64,000 nucleotides of DNA from Micromonospora purpureochromogenes (GCF_900091515.1 NZ_LT607410.1:5704001-5768000), one strand, 5' to 3'. Counted from the first letter of the stretch, positions 45,168-55,308 are shown. The notes: generated by a model not told the origin, from the letters alone. Translations and numbers: made by a program.

Positions 45168-47468
45168 GTGAGCACCCCTCGCGAGCACCCCGCCCGCCCG
45201 CCCCACGCCGCCGACCCGACCGGCCCCCGCAACGGCGCCCGCCGCCGCGGCGGCACCCGCGCTCCCGAGGAGACCGTCGCCACCACCCCCGACTCCCCCG
45301 GCGCCAGCGCCGCCGGGGCCTCCGCCGGGCTGGAGGAGGTGCTCGACCCGGGCGACCGGCCCACCCCGCCGAGCGGTCCGGACGGCGAGCCGCCGGCCGT
45401 CGCGCCGCTGCCCGAGGACCGGTTCCTCAACCGGGAGCTCTCCTGGCTGGACTTCAACGCCCGGGTGCTGGCGCTGGCCGAGGACGCGCGCACCCCGCTG
45501 CTGGAGCGGGCCAAGTTCCTGGCCATCTTCGCCAGCAACCTCGACGAGTTCTACATGGTGCGGGTGGCCGGGCTGAAGCGCCGCCTCTCCGCCGGCCTGC
45601 CGGTACGCGGCGGCGACCGGCTGCCGCTGCGCACCCAGCTGGAGCTGATCACCGAAAAGGCCGCCGAACTGGTCGGCCGGCACGCCGCCTGCTTCGTCGA
45701 GGACGTGCTGCCCAAACTGGCCGCCGAGGACGTCCGCGTCCTGCGCTGGGCGGAGCTGGACCACCCCGAGCGGGAACGGCTGCGCACCTACTTCCGCGAG
45801 CACATCTTCCCGGTGCTCACCCCGCTCGCCGTCGACCCGGCGCACCCGTTCCCGTACATCTCCGGCCGGTCGCTGAACCTGGCGGTGGCGGTCCGCGACC
45901 CGGACGGCGGCTCCGAGCTGTTCGCCCGGGTGAAGGTGCCCAACAACGTGCCGCGCTTCGTCCGGGTCGCCCGGGAGCAGCCGGGGCTGCGGATGCTGCC
46001 GGTCGAGGAACTCATCTCGGTGCATCTGGGCCAGCTCTTCTCCGGCATGCAGGTGGTCGAGTGCCACCTGTTCCGGGTCACCCGCAACGCCGAGGTGGAG
46101 GTCGACGAGGACCGCGACGAGGACCTGCTCCAGGCGCTCGAGCGCGAGCTGGCCCGGCGCCGCTTCGGCCCGCCGGTACGCCTGGAGGTCGCCGCCAGCA
46201 TCTCCGACCACATGCTGGAGCTGCTCGTCCGGGAACTCGACATGGACGGGCACGACGTGCTCCGGGTACCCGGGCTGCTGGACCTCTCGGCGCTCTGGCA
46301 GCTCTACGGCGAGGCCGACCGCCCCGACCTGAAGGACCCGCCGTTCGTGCCGGCCACCCACCCCCGGCTCGCCGAGGGCGAGGTGCCGCGCAGCGTCTTC
46401 GCCACGCTGCGGGACGGGGACGTGCTGGTGCACCACCCGTACCACTCGTTCGCCACCAGCGTGCAGCGCTTCATCGAGCAGGCCGCCGCCGACCCGAACG
46501 TCCTCGCCATCAAGCAGACCCTCTACCGCACCAGCGGCGACTCCCCCATCGTCGACGCGCTGGTCGACGCGGCCGCCGCCGGCAAGCAGGTGGTGGTGCT
46601 GGTGGAGGTGAAGGCGCGCTTCGACGAGGTGGCCAACATCGGCTGGGCGCGCACCCTGGAGCGGGCCGGCTGCCACGTCGTCTACGGCCTGGTCGGCCTC
46701 AAGACGCACTGCAAGACCGCCCTGGTGGTACGCCAGGAGGGCAATCAGATCCGCCGCTACTGCCACATCGGCACCGGCAACTACCACCCGAAGACCGCCC
46801 GGCTCTACGAGGACTTCGGCGTCCTCACCGCCGACCCGGAGATCGGCGCCGACCTGACCGACCTGTTCAACGTGCTCACCGGCTACAGCCGGCAGACCGC
46901 GTACCGGCGGCTGCTGGTGGCGCCGCAGGGCATCCGCAGCGGGCTGATCGAGCGGATCGAGCGGGAGATCGACCACGTCCGGCTCGGCATGCCCGGGCTG
47001 GTGCAGTTCAAGGTGAACGCGCTGGTCGACGAGGAGATCACCGACGCGCTCTACCGGGCGTCCCGGGCCGGCGTCCACGTCGACCTGCTGATCCGGGGCA
47101 TGTGCACGCTGCGACCGGGGGTGCCGGGGCTGTCGGAGAAGATCCGGGTCCGCTCGATCCTCGGCCGGTTCCTGGAGCACTCGCGGATCTTCCGGTTCGG
47201 CAACAACGGCGACGCGGAGTTCTGGATGGGCTCGGCCGACCTGATGCACCGCAACCTGGACCGGCGGGTGGAGGCCCTGGTGCAGGTGAGCGACCCGGTC
47301 GCCCGGGCCGAACTCGACCACGTGCTGACCGCCGCGTTCAGCCCCGAGGTGGACTCGTTCGAGCTGGCCGGCGACGGCACCTGGACCCGCCGCGCCAGCA
47401 CCCCGGAGGAGCCGCTGACGGACCTGCAGGAGCTGCTGCTGCGCCGGGTCGGCGGCACCGCCGGCTGA
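45168..47468 (+). CDS. ppk: Polyphosphate kinase 1
   Basis: 766 residues. Reversibly polymerises the ATP gamma-phosphate into polyphosphate. A disordered N-terminus of about 80 residues precedes the N domain ([19 protein letters not shown]) and the head domain. The two phospholipase-D-like catalytic domains follow, with [15 protein letters not shown], the phosphorylated His (about 514) in [12 protein letters not shown], and [22 protein letters not shown] start. Followed by mutT1, the same pairing as in M. tuberculosis Rv2984-Rv2985. Confidence 0.96.
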   Translation: MSTPREHPARPPHAADPTGPRNGARRRGGTRAPEETVATTPDSPGASAAGASAGLEEVLDPGDRPTPPSGPDGEPPAVAPLPEDRFLNRELSWLDFNARVLALAEDARTPLLERAKFLAIFASNLDEFYMVRVAGLKRRLSAGLPVRGGDRLPLRTQLELITEKAAELVGRHAACFVEDVLPKLAAEDVRVLRWAELDHPERERLRTYFREHIFPVLTPLAVDPAHPFPYISGRSLNLAVAVRDPDGGSELFARVKVPNNVPRFVRVAREQPGLRMLPVEELISVHLGQLFSGMQVVECHLFRVTRNAEVEVDEDRDEDLLQALERELARRRFGPPVRLEVAASISDHMLELLVRELDMDGHDVLRVPGLLDLSALWQLYGEADRPDLKDPPFVPATHPRLAEGEVPRSVFATLRDGDVLVHHPYHSFATSVQRFIEQAAADPNVLAIKQTLYRTSGDSPIVDALVDAAAAGKQVVVLVEVKARFDEVANIGWARTLERAGCHVVYGLVGLKTHCKTALVVRQEGNQIRRYCHIGTGNYHPKTARLYEDFGVLTADPEIGADLTDLFNVLTGYSRQTAYRRLLVAPQGIRSGLIERIEREIDHVRLGMPGLVQFKVNALVDEEITDALYRASRAGVHVDLLIRGMCTLRPGVPGLSEKIRVRSILGRFLEHSRIFRFGNNGDAEFWMGSADLMHRNLDRRVEALVQVSDPVARAELDHVLTAAFSPEVDSFELAGDGTWTRRASTPEEPLTDLQELLLRRVGGTAG

Positions 47469-47571
47469 CCGGGAGGGCCCACCGCCGCCGGCCCGCCGTG
47501 ACGGGTCCGGGCGGTTCGGCGCTGTGCCGTCGGACGAAGCTGAGCGGCCCGTACGGCGGGTCGCCCGGACG

Positions 47572-47577
47572 TAGGGT
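47572..47577 (+). promoter_or_regulatory. Predicted -10 of a leaderless promoter (mutT1)
   Basis: TAGGGT lies 6 bases before the ATG at 47584; no ribosome binding site is present. Confidence 0.5.
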
Positions 47578-47583
47578 GATCAG

Positions 47584-48468
47584 ATGGCGCAGGAGCAACC
47601 GGTCGACATCCGGGCGGCCGGTGGAGTCGCCTGGCAGCCGGACGCCGACGGGGGCCGCCAGGTCTGCCTGGTGCACCGGCCCCGCTACGGCGACTGGTCG
47701 CTGCCGAAGGGCAAGCTGGAGCCCGGCGAGCACCCGCTGCTGGCCGCCGTCCGCGAGGTGGCCGAGGAGACCGACGTGCAGGCCGTGCCACAGGTCCGGC
47801 TCCCCACGGTGCGCTACCGCAGCGAGGGCCGGCCGAAGACGGTGGACTACTGGTCGATGCGGGCGGTGGGCGAGGGCGGCTTCCAACCCGGCACCGAGGT
47901 CGACGACGTGCGCTGGCTCGCGGTCGACGACGCGATCCGGCTGGTCAGCTACCCGCACGACGCGGAGGTGCTGGCCGCGTTCGCCGCGCTGCCCCGGGTC
48001 ACCGGGACGATCGCGCTGATCCGGCACGCCCGCGCCGGCAGGCGCGCCACCTGGTCCGGCCCGGACGACGGGCGCCCGCTGGACGTGACCGGCCGGGCCC
48101 AGGCCGAGCGGCTGGCCCCGCTGGTGGCGCTGGTCCGCCCCACCCGGCTGCTGTCCGCGTCGGCACGCCGCTGCGTGCAGACCCTCGACCCGGCGGCCGC
48201 ACTGCTCGACCTGCCGATCGAGGTGGACGGCGATCTGGACGAGCCGCGGCCGGGCCAGCTCGGCGACGAGTGCGCGCTGGCGGTCGCCGGCCGGCTGGCG
48301 GAGCTGGCCGCCGCCGGCGAACCGGTCGCGGTGTGCAGCCAGGGCAAGGTGATTCCGGGCGCGCTGGAGCGGTTGACCGGGCGGACCTACGACTTCACCA
48401 CCCCGAAGGGCGGCGGCTGGCTGCTCGCCTTCGCCGCCGACCGGCTGGTCGCCGCCGACCGGCTCTGA
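47584..48468 (+). CDS. mutT1: MutT1-type Nudix hydrolase with histidine-phosphatase domain
   Basis: 294 residues. N-terminal Nudix domain with the box GKLEPGEHPLLAAVREVAEETDV (start about 40), and a C-terminal histidine-phosphatase domain beginning ALIRHARAGRR (about 145) with SASARRCVQTL. In mycobacteria this fused enzyme cleans 8-oxo-dGTP/8-oxo-GTP and diadenosine polyphosphates. It lies after ppk and probably has its own leaderless promoter. Confidence 0.93.
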   Translation: MAQEQPVDIRAAGGVAWQPDADGGRQVCLVHRPRYGDWSLPKGKLEPGEHPLLAAVREVAEETDVQAVPQVRLPTVRYRSEGRPKTVDYWSMRAVGEGGFQPGTEVDDVRWLAVDDAIRLVSYPHDAEVLAAFAALPRVTGTIALIRHARAGRRATWSGPDDGRPLDVTGRAQAERLAPLVALVRPTRLLSASARRCVQTLDPAAALLDLPIEVDGDLDEPRPGQLGDECALAVAGRLAELAAAGEPVAVCSQGKVIPGALERLTGRTYDFTTPKGGGWLLAFAADRLVAADRL

Positions 48469-48491
48469 GACCGGCGCATGCGCCGTCCCGG

Positions 48492-50624
48492 TCAGGCGGG
48501 CGGCAGGGTCAGGGTCACCGCCACCGGCAGGTGGTCGCTGGCGGTGCCGCGCGGCGCGACGACGTCGGCGCCGGTGAGGCCGGGCGAGACGAAGACGTGG
48601 TCGATCTGCTCGCGCGGGTCGTCGGCCGGGCTGGTCGGCAACGGCCGGGCCGCCGCCAGCGCGTCCACCAGGCCGGCGCGGGTGAACTCCGCGAAGCCGG
48701 GAGCACCGGGTTCGGTGTTCAGGTCGCCGGCCACCACCAGGGGGCGGCCGGCGGCGTACCCGAGGGCGAACGCGGCCACCGCGCGGGCCTGGACCACCGG
48801 CTCCCGCCCGGGCGGCGGTTGCAGGTGGGTGGCCACCACCGCGAGGCGTACGTCGGCACCGAGGTCGACGGTGACGCCGAGGGCCTGCGCCCCGGTCGGC
48901 GCGCCCATCGCGGGCAGCCGGCGGGTGCGCGCCGCCGCCAGCGGCCACCGGCTCAGCACCGCGTCACCCCAGAGCGGGTCGGCCGCCGGGGCGAAGACGT
49001 ACGGCATGTCCAGCCGCTCGGCCAGCAGGTCGAGGGTGTCGTGGCCGCCGTTGAGCAGCCAACCCCGGTCCACCTCGCTGAGCACCACCACGTCGGCCCG
49101 GCCGACGGCGCGCGCCAGGGCGTCCGGATCGAACCGGCCCTCGATGCCGAAGCCCATCCGGATGTTGTACGCCGCCACCCGCACCGTCGCCGGCGGTCCC
49201 TCGCGGTTGCCGGCCACCAGCGTCTCGTCGGCGGTCAACGCGGCGACCAGCGCCAGCGCCGTGGCCCACGCGGCGGTCCGCACCGGAGGCAGCGACGGCC
49301 CGGTACGCGCCGGCACGGGCCCGGCGGACAGCGCCGGCACGGGGGCGGCGGACAGCGCGACGGCAGCCGTCAGGACGGCCACCGCCACCGGCACCCATCC
49401 GTTGGGGTAGCCGAGGTCGTAGGCGGCGTAGTAGAGCACCGCCGCGACGGCGAAGACCAGCATCCCGCCGACCGTGGCGTACCCGCGGCGGCCCGCCGCC
49501 CGGTCGGATCCGCTCGCCTCGCCGTCCCCCGGTCCCCCCGCCCACGGCTCGACGCCGGGGTCCCCCGCGGCCGGTGCGACGCCGACGGGAACCGTCGGTG
49601 GAGTGACCCTGGTCTCGGCCGTCGCCGACGAGACGCCGGCCGACACGGTCGCCGGCTGGCCGGCTCGTGCGGCCGGTCCACCGGCCGGCGCGGCCGGACC
49701 GGCTGGGCGGACGGATTCCGGCGCCCCAGCGGTGTCACAGCGGGCCAGGCAGCCACCGAGGCCGACCGCGGTGAGCAGGACGGCCGGCAGCAGCAGCTCG
49801 CCCCGCCCCAGGGCCACCAGCACGGCCCCGGCGAGCAGGGCCACCGGGCCGATCCACCGCCCGACCGGCCGGCGCGGCGGCGTCAGCGCGGCGAGCAGGA
49901 ACCCACCCACCGCCGCCGCGACCGGCAGCGGCCCGAACAGCGGCGCGACGGCCGCTCCCGAGCCCTGCGCGGGCGACGACCCCAGCAGGCCGAACTGGTA
50001 GGACATCGCCGTGCGGGCCACCGCCGGAGAGAGCGCCACCATGCCGGCGAGCAGCAGCGCCGGCCCGGCCAGCAGCCAGGCACGCGCGCCACCGACGCCG
50101 GCGGGCGGCGCGGGCAGCGCGGGCAGCGCCTGTCCGGCCAGGAAGAGCGCGGCCAGCACGACGCCCACCACCCAGACCTCCACGCCGCCCAGCCAGGGCG
50201 AGCGGTAGGTGTCGGAGACGGTGTGCAGGACCGCGGCGGCGGCCAGGCCGAGCGCCAGCCCCGGTACCGGCCGATTCGACCCGGCGGCCACGGCGGTGAG
50301 CCAGCAGAGCCCGGCGACCAGGCCGGCGGTGGCGAGCCAGAGCTGGGCCCGCCCGCCGGGGAAGCCGGTGACGGCGAGCCGGGCGCCGGCCAGCACCACC
50401 GCGGCGACGAGGGCCACCGGCCGGACGCCGACCCGGCGCACCAACGTCGGCACGGCCAGGGGGAGCACGAACCAGCCGAGCGCGAACGCCCCGAGCAGCT
50501 CGGCCGGAGTGGACGCCGCCTGCCCGAAGATGGTGATGACCGACGGCAGGAAGACCCGCAGCACGTCGGTCAGCAGGATCAGGCCGAGGGCGGTGACGAC
50601 GGTGGTGCGGTGGCGGTAGCGCAC
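48492..50624 (-). CDS. Membrane protein with C-terminal endonuclease/exonuclease/phosphatase (EEP) domain
   Basis: 710 residues. The first ~290 and a later block (about 400-465) are membrane helices, about 10-12 in all, split by a Pro/Ala/Gly-rich loop (about 320-385). The C-terminal ~235 residues are an EEP domain: VAAYNIRMGFG, VVLSEVDRGW, VVAGDLNTEPG, IDHVFVSPG and SDHLPVAVTL supply the metal and catalytic residues. Such fusions are thought to act on lipids or phosphoesters at the membrane face. GTG start with GAGGAGG. Confidence 0.85.
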   Translation of the reverse strand: MRYRHRTTVVTALGLILLTDVLRVFLPSVITIFGQAASTPAELLGAFALGWFVLPLAVPTLVRRVGVRPVALVAAVVLAGARLAVTGFPGGRAQLWLATAGLVAGLCWLTAVAAGSNRPVPGLALGLAAAAVLHTVSDTYRSPWLGGVEVWVVGVVLAALFLAGQALPALPAPPAGVGGARAWLLAGPALLLAGMVALSPAVARTAMSYQFGLLGSSPAQGSGAAVAPLFGPLPVAAAVGGFLLAALTPPRRPVGRWIGPVALLAGAVLVALGRGELLLPAVLLTAVGLGGCLARCDTAGAPESVRPAGPAAPAGGPAARAGQPATVSAGVSSATAETRVTPPTVPVGVAPAAGDPGVEPWAGGPGDGEASGSDRAAGRRGYATVGGMLVFAVAAVLYYAAYDLGYPNGWVPVAVAVLTAAVALSAAPVPALSAGPVPARTGPSLPPVRTAAWATALALVAALTADETLVAGNREGPPATVRVAAYNIRMGFGIEGRFDPDALARAVGRADVVVLSEVDRGWLLNGGHDTLDLLAERLDMPYVFAPAADPLWGDAVLSRWPLAAARTRRLPAMGAPTGAQALGVTVDLGADVRLAVVATHLQPPPGREPVVQARAVAAFALGYAAGRPLVVAGDLNTEPGAPGFAEFTRAGLVDALAAARPLPTSPADDPREQIDHVFVSPGLTGADVVAPRGTASDHLPVAVTLTLPPA

Positions 50625-50702
50625 GAGGCCTCCTCGCCGACCGGTGGCGGTGCGGCGATTCTGCGCAGCCGGCGGGCTCCGGGTCAACGGGCGGGAAACG
50701 CC

Positions 50703-50738
50703 GTGAGGGGCGCCCACCGCGCGGTGGGCGCCCCTCAC
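50703..50738 (-). terminator. Perfect 36-base palindrome after the HU gene
   Basis: GTGAGGGGCGCCCACCGC (50703-50720) and its exact complement (50721-50738) abut. It starts 17 bases past the HU stop. Also upstream of the EEP gene, so it separates two leftward transcription units. Confidence 0.8.
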
Positions 50739-50755
50739 AGGCGTACGTGCCCAGG

Positions 50756-51370
50756 TCAGCGCCGGGCGGCGGCCTTCTTCGCCGGAGCCTTCTTCGCCGG
50801 AGCCTTCTTGGCGGCCGTGGTCTTGGCGGCGGTGGTCTTCTTCGCCGGCGTGGTCTTCTTCGCCGGCGCGGCCTTCTTGGCCGCGGCGGTCTTGGTGGCC
50901 GCGGCGGTCTTCTTCGCCGGCGCGGCCTTCTTGGTGGGGGCGGCCTTGGTCGCGGCGGTCTTCTTGGCGGCCGCGGCGGTCGTCTTCTTCGCGGCGGCGG
51001 CCTTGGCGCCGGTCGCCTTGGCCCCCGTCGCCTTCGCGCCGGTGGTCTTGGCGGCGGCGGCCTTCTTCGCCGGCGCGGCGGCCTTCGCCACCTTGCCGCT
51101 GGCCACCATCTCCTTGAAACCGGCGCCGGCGCGGAAGGTCGGGACGGATGTCTTCTTGACCTTCACCGCCTCACCGGTACGCGGGTTGCGCGCTGTTCGG
51201 GCACCCCGGACACGCTTTTCGAACGCTCCGAATCCGGTGATCGCCACCTTCTCGCCCTTGGTGACCGCCGCCTGGACCTCGGCGAGGACCGCGTCGAGCG
51301 CCGCCTGCGCCTTCTTGCGGTCTTCTCCCAGGCGAGCGGCGAGCGCCTCAATGAGCTCGGCCTTGTTCAC
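50756..51370 (-). CDS. HU-family nucleoid protein with Lys/Ala-rich tail (HupB/Hlp/HupS type)
   Basis: 204 residues. HU fold at 1-90 ([46 protein letters not shown]), then a histone-H1-like tail of about 105 residues made of AKK, PAKK and GAKAT repeats. In mycobacteria and streptomycetes the tailed HU compacts DNA and supports dormancy or spore nucleoids. GTG at 51370 with GGGAGGAA; the frame is open further upstream but that lacks a ribosome site. Next to leuCD as in M. tuberculosis. Confidence 0.96.
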   Translation of the reverse strand: MNKAELIEALAARLGEDRKKAQAALDAVLAEVQAAVTKGEKVAITGFGAFEKRVRGARTARNPRTGEAVKVKKTSVPTFRAGAGFKEMVASGKVAKAAAPAKKAAAAKTTGAKATGAKATGAKAAAAKKTTAAAAKKTAATKAAPTKKAAPAKKTAAATKTAAAKKAAPAKKTTPAKKTTAAKTTAAKKAPAKKAPAKKAAARR

Positions 51371-51484
51371 GACTTCCTCCCGGTTGTGCAACTGACTCGA
51401 CGCGAGCCATTCTGCGCGCACGGTATGCCCTGTGCTGCCGGGACACAAACATTCAGTGGAAAAAAGCCCTTGTGTCGTAACGGA

Positions 51485-51517
51485 TTCGCCCCCACCGGGC
51501 GGACCGGTGGGGGCGAA
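51485..51517 (-). terminator. Hairpin terminator after leuD
   Basis: TTCGCCCCCACCGG (51485-51498) and CCGGTGGGGGCGAA (51504-51517) are perfectly complementary with a 5-base loop, 26 bases past the leuD stop. Confidence 0.85.
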
Positions 51518-51542
51518 AACCGATGAGCGGTCGGGCGTACGG

Positions 51543-52130
51543 CTATGCCACGGCGGGCTTGAACGACGGCCGGGACGCCTCGTACGCGCCGATCTCGGCG
51601 GCGTGCCGGAGAGTCAGTCCAATGTCATCCAAGCCTTCCATCAGCCGCCAGCGGCTGTGGTCGTCCAGCGGGAACGACCAGCTCGCCGGGCCGACCCGAA
51701 CCTCGCGGGCGACCAGGTCGACGGTGACCGCGCTGGTCGGATCGGACTCGACCCGATCCCAGATCTCCTCGACGGCTTTCAATTCCAGCTCCACCGGAAG
51801 GAGACCTTCCTTGAGGGCGTTGCCCCGGAAGATGTCACCGAATCGCGGCGAGATCACCGCGCGGAAGCCCCAGTCGCGCAGCGCCCAGACGGCGTGCTCG
51901 CGCGATGATCCGGTGCCGAACTCCGGACCGGCCACGAGAATCGACGCTCCGGAATGGGTTGGATCGTTGAGCACGAATGCCGGATCTTCCCGCCACGCGC
52001 TGAAGAGTCCGTCCGCGAAACCGGTCCGGGTCACCCGCTTGAGGTACACGGCCGGAATGATCTGATCGGTGTCCACGTTGGACCGCCGCAACGGCACGGC
52101 GGTGCCGGTGTGGGTGGTGAACTTGTCCAT
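51543..52130 (-). CDS. leuD: 3-isopropylmalate dehydratase small subunit
   Basis: 195 residues. With LeuC isomerises 2- to 3-isopropylmalate in leucine synthesis. The swivel-domain motifs [20 protein letters not shown] and [21 protein letters not shown] are intact. Starts 13 bases after leuC ends, one operon. ATG start. Confidence 0.97.
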   Translation of the reverse strand: MDKFTTHTGTAVPLRRSNVDTDQIIPAVYLKRVTRTGFADGLFSAWREDPAFVLNDPTHSGASILVAGPEFGTGSSREHAVWALRDWGFRAVISPRFGDIFRGNALKEGLLPVELELKAVEEIWDRVESDPTSAVTVDLVAREVRVGPASWSFPLDDHSRWRLMEGLDDIGLTLRHAAEIGAYEASRPSFKPAVA

Positions 52131-52143
52131 CTCGGCTGCCCTT

Positions 52144-53586
52144 CTACAGGTCGGCGGGGGCGGCGAGCCGGCCGACCACGGCGGTGGCGGCGGCGACCGG
52201 CGGGGACACCAGGTGGGTGCGCCCTCCCCGGCCCTGGCGGCCCTCGAAGTTGCGGTTGGAGGTCGAGGCCGAGCGCTCGCCGGGCTTCAACGTGTCGGGG
52301 TTCATCCCGAGGCACATGGAGCAGCCGGCGAAACGCCACTCGGCGCCCGCGTCGGCGAAGACCTTGTCCAGCCCCTCCGCCTCGGCCGCCTCCCGCACGG
52401 CCGCGGAACCGGGCACCACGAGCATGCGTACGCCGCCGGCGACCTTGCGCCCGCGCAGCACGTCGGCGGCGGCGCGGAGGTCCTCCAGCCGCCCGTTGGT
52501 GCAGGAGCCGACGAAGACCACGTCGACCGCGAGGTCGCGCAGCGGCGTGCCCGGGGTCAGCGCCATGTACTCCAGCGCCCGGCGGGCGGCGGTCCGCTCC
52601 GCGTCGGTGCCGAAGTCCTCCGGGGCCGGCACGGTCGAGCCGAGCGGCGCGCCCTGGCCCGGGTTGGTGCCCCAGGTGACGAACGGGGTGATCCGGCTGG
52701 CGTCGAGGGTCACCTCGGCGTCGAAGGTCGCGTCCTCGTCGGTGGGCAGGGTCCGCCAGTAGGCCACCGCCGCGTCCCAGTCGGCGCCCCGGGGCGCGTG
52801 CGGCCGCCCCTTGAGGTACGCGAACGTGGTCTCGTCCGGCGCGATCAGACCGGCCTTGGCGCCCCACTCGATGGACATGTTGGCGACGGTCATCCGCCCC
52901 TCCATGGACAGCGCGCGGATCGCCTCGCCCCGGTACTCGACGATGTGGCCGCGCCCGCCGCCGGTGCCCACCTGGGCGATCAGCGCGAGGACCAGGTCCT
53001 TGGCGGTGACGCCGGGACCGAGCTGGCCGGTCACCGTCACCGCCATGGTGCGCGGGCGGGCCTGCGGCAGCGTCTGGGTGGCCAGTACGTGCTCCACCTC
53101 ACTGGTGCCGATGCCGAAGGCGAGCGCACCGAAGGCGCCGTGGGTGGCGGTGTGCGAGTCGCCGCAGACGATGGTCATGCCGGGCTGGGTGACGCCCAGC
53201 TGGGGGCCGATCACGTGCACGATGCCCTGGTTCTCGTCGCCGAGCGGGTGCAGCCGCACCCCGAACTCCGCGCAGTTGCGGCGCAACGTCTCGATCTGCG
53301 TACGCGAGGTGGGGTCCGCGATGGTGAGCAGGTCACCGCGGCGGGACCGGAAACTCGGGTCGTCGTACCCGGTCGGGGTGTTGTGGTCCTCGGTCGCGAG
53401 CGTGAGATCGGGACGGCGAACCGGACGACCGGCCAGGCGCAGCCCGTCGAACGCCTGCGGGCTGGTCACCTCGTGCAACAGGTGCAGGTCGATGTAGAGC
53501 AGGTCCGGTTCACCCTCGGCGGTCCGTACCACGTGCGCGTCCCAGACCTTCTCGGCCAGGGTCCTCGGTCGAGTGACTCCCACCAT
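52144..53586 (-). CDS. leuC: 3-isopropylmalate dehydratase large subunit
   Basis: 480 residues. Aconitase-family catalytic subunit; the [4Fe-4S] cluster cysteines are in [13 protein letters not shown] (one) and [10 protein letters not shown] (two). [18 protein letters not shown] and other aconitase signatures are present ([21 protein letters not shown]). The ATG has no ribosome site but TAGGAT 6 bases upstream, so it appears leaderless. It shares a 37-base divergent promoter gap with the IclR regulator. Confidence 0.97.
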   Translation of the reverse strand: MVGVTRPRTLAEKVWDAHVVRTAEGEPDLLYIDLHLLHEVTSPQAFDGLRLAGRPVRRPDLTLATEDHNTPTGYDDPSFRSRRGDLLTIADPTSRTQIETLRRNCAEFGVRLHPLGDENQGIVHVIGPQLGVTQPGMTIVCGDSHTATHGAFGALAFGIGTSEVEHVLATQTLPQARPRTMAVTVTGQLGPGVTAKDLVLALIAQVGTGGGRGHIVEYRGEAIRALSMEGRMTVANMSIEWGAKAGLIAPDETTFAYLKGRPHAPRGADWDAAVAYWRTLPTDEDATFDAEVTLDASRITPFVTWGTNPGQGAPLGSTVPAPEDFGTDAERTAARRALEYMALTPGTPLRDLAVDVVFVGSCTNGRLEDLRAAADVLRGRKVAGGVRMLVVPGSAAVREAAEAEGLDKVFADAGAEWRFAGCSMCLGMNPDTLKPGERSASTSNRNFEGRQGRGGRTHLVSPPVAAATAVVGRLAAPADL

Positions 53587-53592
53587 CTGGAC

Positions 53593-53598
53593 ATCCTA
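53593..53598 (-). promoter_or_regulatory. Predicted -10 of a leaderless promoter (leuC)
   Basis: TAGGAT on the minus strand lies 6 bases before the leuC ATG, inside the 37-base leuC-iclR gap, which is also where the regulator should bind. Confidence 0.5.
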
Positions 53599-53623
53599 AA
53601 TTCTGGGAGGTAAGTTTCGGCTT

Positions 53624-54322
53624 GTGGGACACAGTATGAGCGGTGTCGGCGTGCTCGACAAGGCGGTGGTCATCCTGGCCGCCTGTGTCGACGGCGCCAG
53701 CCTGGCCGAACTCGTTGAACGCACCAAGCTGCCCCGGGCCACCGCGCACCGGCTGGCGCAGGCGCTGGAGATCCACCGCATGCTGGTCCGGGACACCCAG
53801 GGGCGCTGGCGTCCGGGGCCCCGGCTCGGCGAGCTGGCCAACGCCGCCCCCGACGTGCTGCTGACCGCCGCCGAGCCGCTGCTGGCCGCGCTGCGCGACG
53901 CCACCGGGGAGAGCGCCCAGCTCTACCTGCGCCGCGCCGACGAGCGGGTCTGCGTGGCCGCCGCCGAGCGGGCCAGCGGCCTGCGGGACACCGTGCCGGT
54001 CGGCTCGGTGCTGCCGATGACGGCCGGTTCGGCGGCGCAGATCCTGCTCGCCTGGGAGCCCCCGGAGGCGGTCATGCCGCTGCTGCCCCGCGCCAAGTTC
54101 ACCGGCCGCACCCTCGCCGAGGTGCGCCGCCGGGGCTGGGCGCAGAGCGTCGCCGAGCGGGAGGCGGGTGTGGCGAGCGTCTCGGCCCCGATCCGCGACC
54201 GCACCGGCCGGGTGATCGCCGCGATCAGCATCTCCGGCCCCATCGAGCGCCTGGGCCGCCGCCCCGGCGAACGCCACGCGATGGCCGTGGTGAGAGCCGG
54301 TCAGCGCCTCTCCGGCCTCTGA
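53624..54322 (+). CDS. IclR-family regulator of leucine synthesis (NdgR/LtbR/AreB type)
   Basis: 232 residues. Winged helix at about 8-65 (GVGVLDKAVVILAACVDGASLAELVERTKLPRATAHRL), then the IclR effector domain with LRDTVPVGSVLPMTAGSAAQILLAW and GWAQSVAEREAGVASVSAPIR. Strongly resembles streptomycete NdgR and corynebacterial LtbR, which sit divergent to leuCD and control branched-chain amino acid genes. GTG at 53624; ATG at 53636 is an alternative. Confidence 0.93.
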   Translation: MGHSMSGVGVLDKAVVILAACVDGASLAELVERTKLPRATAHRLAQALEIHRMLVRDTQGRWRPGPRLGELANAAPDVLLTAAEPLLAALRDATGESAQLYLRRADERVCVAAAERASGLRDTVPVGSVLPMTAGSAAQILLAWEPPEAVMPLLPRAKFTGRTLAEVRRRGWAQSVAEREAGVASVSAPIRDRTGRVIAAISISGPIERLGRRPGERHAMAVVRAGQRLSGL

Positions 54323-54450
54323 CCCCCGTCCCTCCCCCGACCCCGCACCGGCCTCGCCACACCCGACTCGGCCCTGCCTCCGCTCAACCCGGCGCTGCCT
54401 GCCCCCTGGCCAGCGCCGCCCGACCCGGACTCGCCCACCTGGGCTGAAGT

Positions 54451-54506
54451 TGACCAAGAGGTTCGCGTCCGCAGCCGCCTCCGGCGTGACGCGAACCCCT
54501 TGATCA
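54451..54506. repeat. Stem-loop downstream of the IclR gene
   Basis: TGACCAAGAGGTTCGCGTC (54451-54469) and GACGCGAACCCCTTGATCA (54488-54506) pair with two non-Watson-Crick positions. An 18-base loop separates them. It is 129 bases after the stop, so a terminator or intergenic palindromic element. Confidence 0.6.
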
Positions 54507-54570
54507 CCGAGGCCGGCGGCGGGGGCGACCTCGAGCCGATCTGGTCGGCCGGTCGGGGTATCGGTCGGTC

Positions 54571-54691
54571 GCTGTAGAGCTGATGTCGTGAACGAATCAC
54601 GGGTGGGATGGGCTGCCGCCGGCCGCCGGCCCCGACCGGTGATTCGTCTACGACATCAGCTCTGATTCGTCTACGACATCAGCTCTACAGC
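54571..54691. repeat. Inverted-repeat element related to the 27-kb repeats
   Basis: A direct arm GCTGTAGAGCTGATGTCGTG plus AACGAATCA (54571-54599) and two inverted copies (54640-54662 and 54663-54691, the latter full length) beginning TGATTCGTCTACGACATCAG. The core differs from the 27-kb elements at two bases. Between the arms is a GC-rich 40-base spacer. It lies in the 780-base convergent gap between the IclR gene and the tRNA genes. Confidence 0.85.
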
Positions 54692-54820
54692 GTCTGCGAC
54701 ACCCCCTGTGGCTCCCGCTCACCGGCCGACTCCAGGGCACCAATCGCTCGCCGAGCCGGCGCCTCGGCGACACGCAGCGGCCGGACCGGCACTCGCCGGG
54801 CCCGCATTCAGGGATCAGGG

Positions 54821-54944
54821 TCCGCCAGTCGGCACTGTCGGGGCCGAGGCTCGGAGCTCCGCCCGCCGGCACTGTCGGGGCCGAGGCTCGAAGCTCCGCC
54901 AGGCGGCACTGTCGGGGCCTAGGCTCGAAGCTCCGCCCGCCGGC
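54821..54944 (+). repeat. Three and a third 37-bp tandem repeats
   Basis: Units begin TCCGCC at 54821, 54858, 54895 and 54932 (partial). They share GGCACTGTCGGGGCC and AGGCTCG. The variable bases are at the unit start and at single positions. No supported gene overlaps; it lies 160 bases from the first tRNA-Glu 3' end. Confidence 0.88.
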
Positions 54945-55058
54945 TCCGACCGCCACCCGCAGGCGCTCCCTGCTGAGCCGACGTCGGCCCGCGCTTTCCG
55001 CCGCTCCCTGCAGCGCCGCCCGGAGCCCGCGGGCGGCGCCGGGCCGCGGCGGGGAAAG

Positions 55059-55096
55059 CGAACAGCCCGCCTCGCTGACGCGAGACGGGCTGTTCG
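55059..55096 (-). terminator. Terminator after tRNA-Glu copy 1
   Basis: CGAACAGCCCG and CGGGCTGTTCG form an 11-bp stem, extended by CTCGC/GCGAG across one mismatch, TGAC loop. It begins 7 bases past the tRNA 3' end. Confidence 0.8.
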
Positions 55097-55102
55097 ACGG
55101 TG

Positions 55103-55175
55103 TAGCCCCGACCGGATTCGAACCGGCGCTACCGCCTTGAGAGGGCGGCGTCCTGGGCCGCTAGACGACGGGGCC
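55103..55175 (-). tRNA. tRNA-Glu (CTC)
   Basis: 73 bases folding as a cloverleaf: acceptor GGCCCCG with CGGGGCT, anticodon stem CCGCC/GGCGG around loop CTCTCAA giving anticodon CTC, T arm with GGTTCGAATCC, and discriminator A. CCA is not encoded. It is identical to the copy at 55349-55421 and has its own terminator. Confidence 0.95.
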
Positions 55176-55308
55176 AGGCACTTTTCCTGCTTCACCGCCC
55201 TGGTGGGCGGCGCGGCTGTAGTCTAGCGGCACCACCAGCGTCCGACGACGAGGGGGTCCGGCGGCTCGCGACCGCAACCGCGGGCGCGGCGGAAGGCGGG
55301 AACACGGA

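Noticed and set aside
54821..54944. CRISPR array
   Set aside because: Units abut as contiguous 37-bp repeats without unique spacers, and no cas genes are present.
54648..55226. Plus- and minus-strand frames over the 37-bp repeats and tRNA-Glu
   Set aside because: Repetitive composition and overlap with tRNA genes; no ribosome sites.
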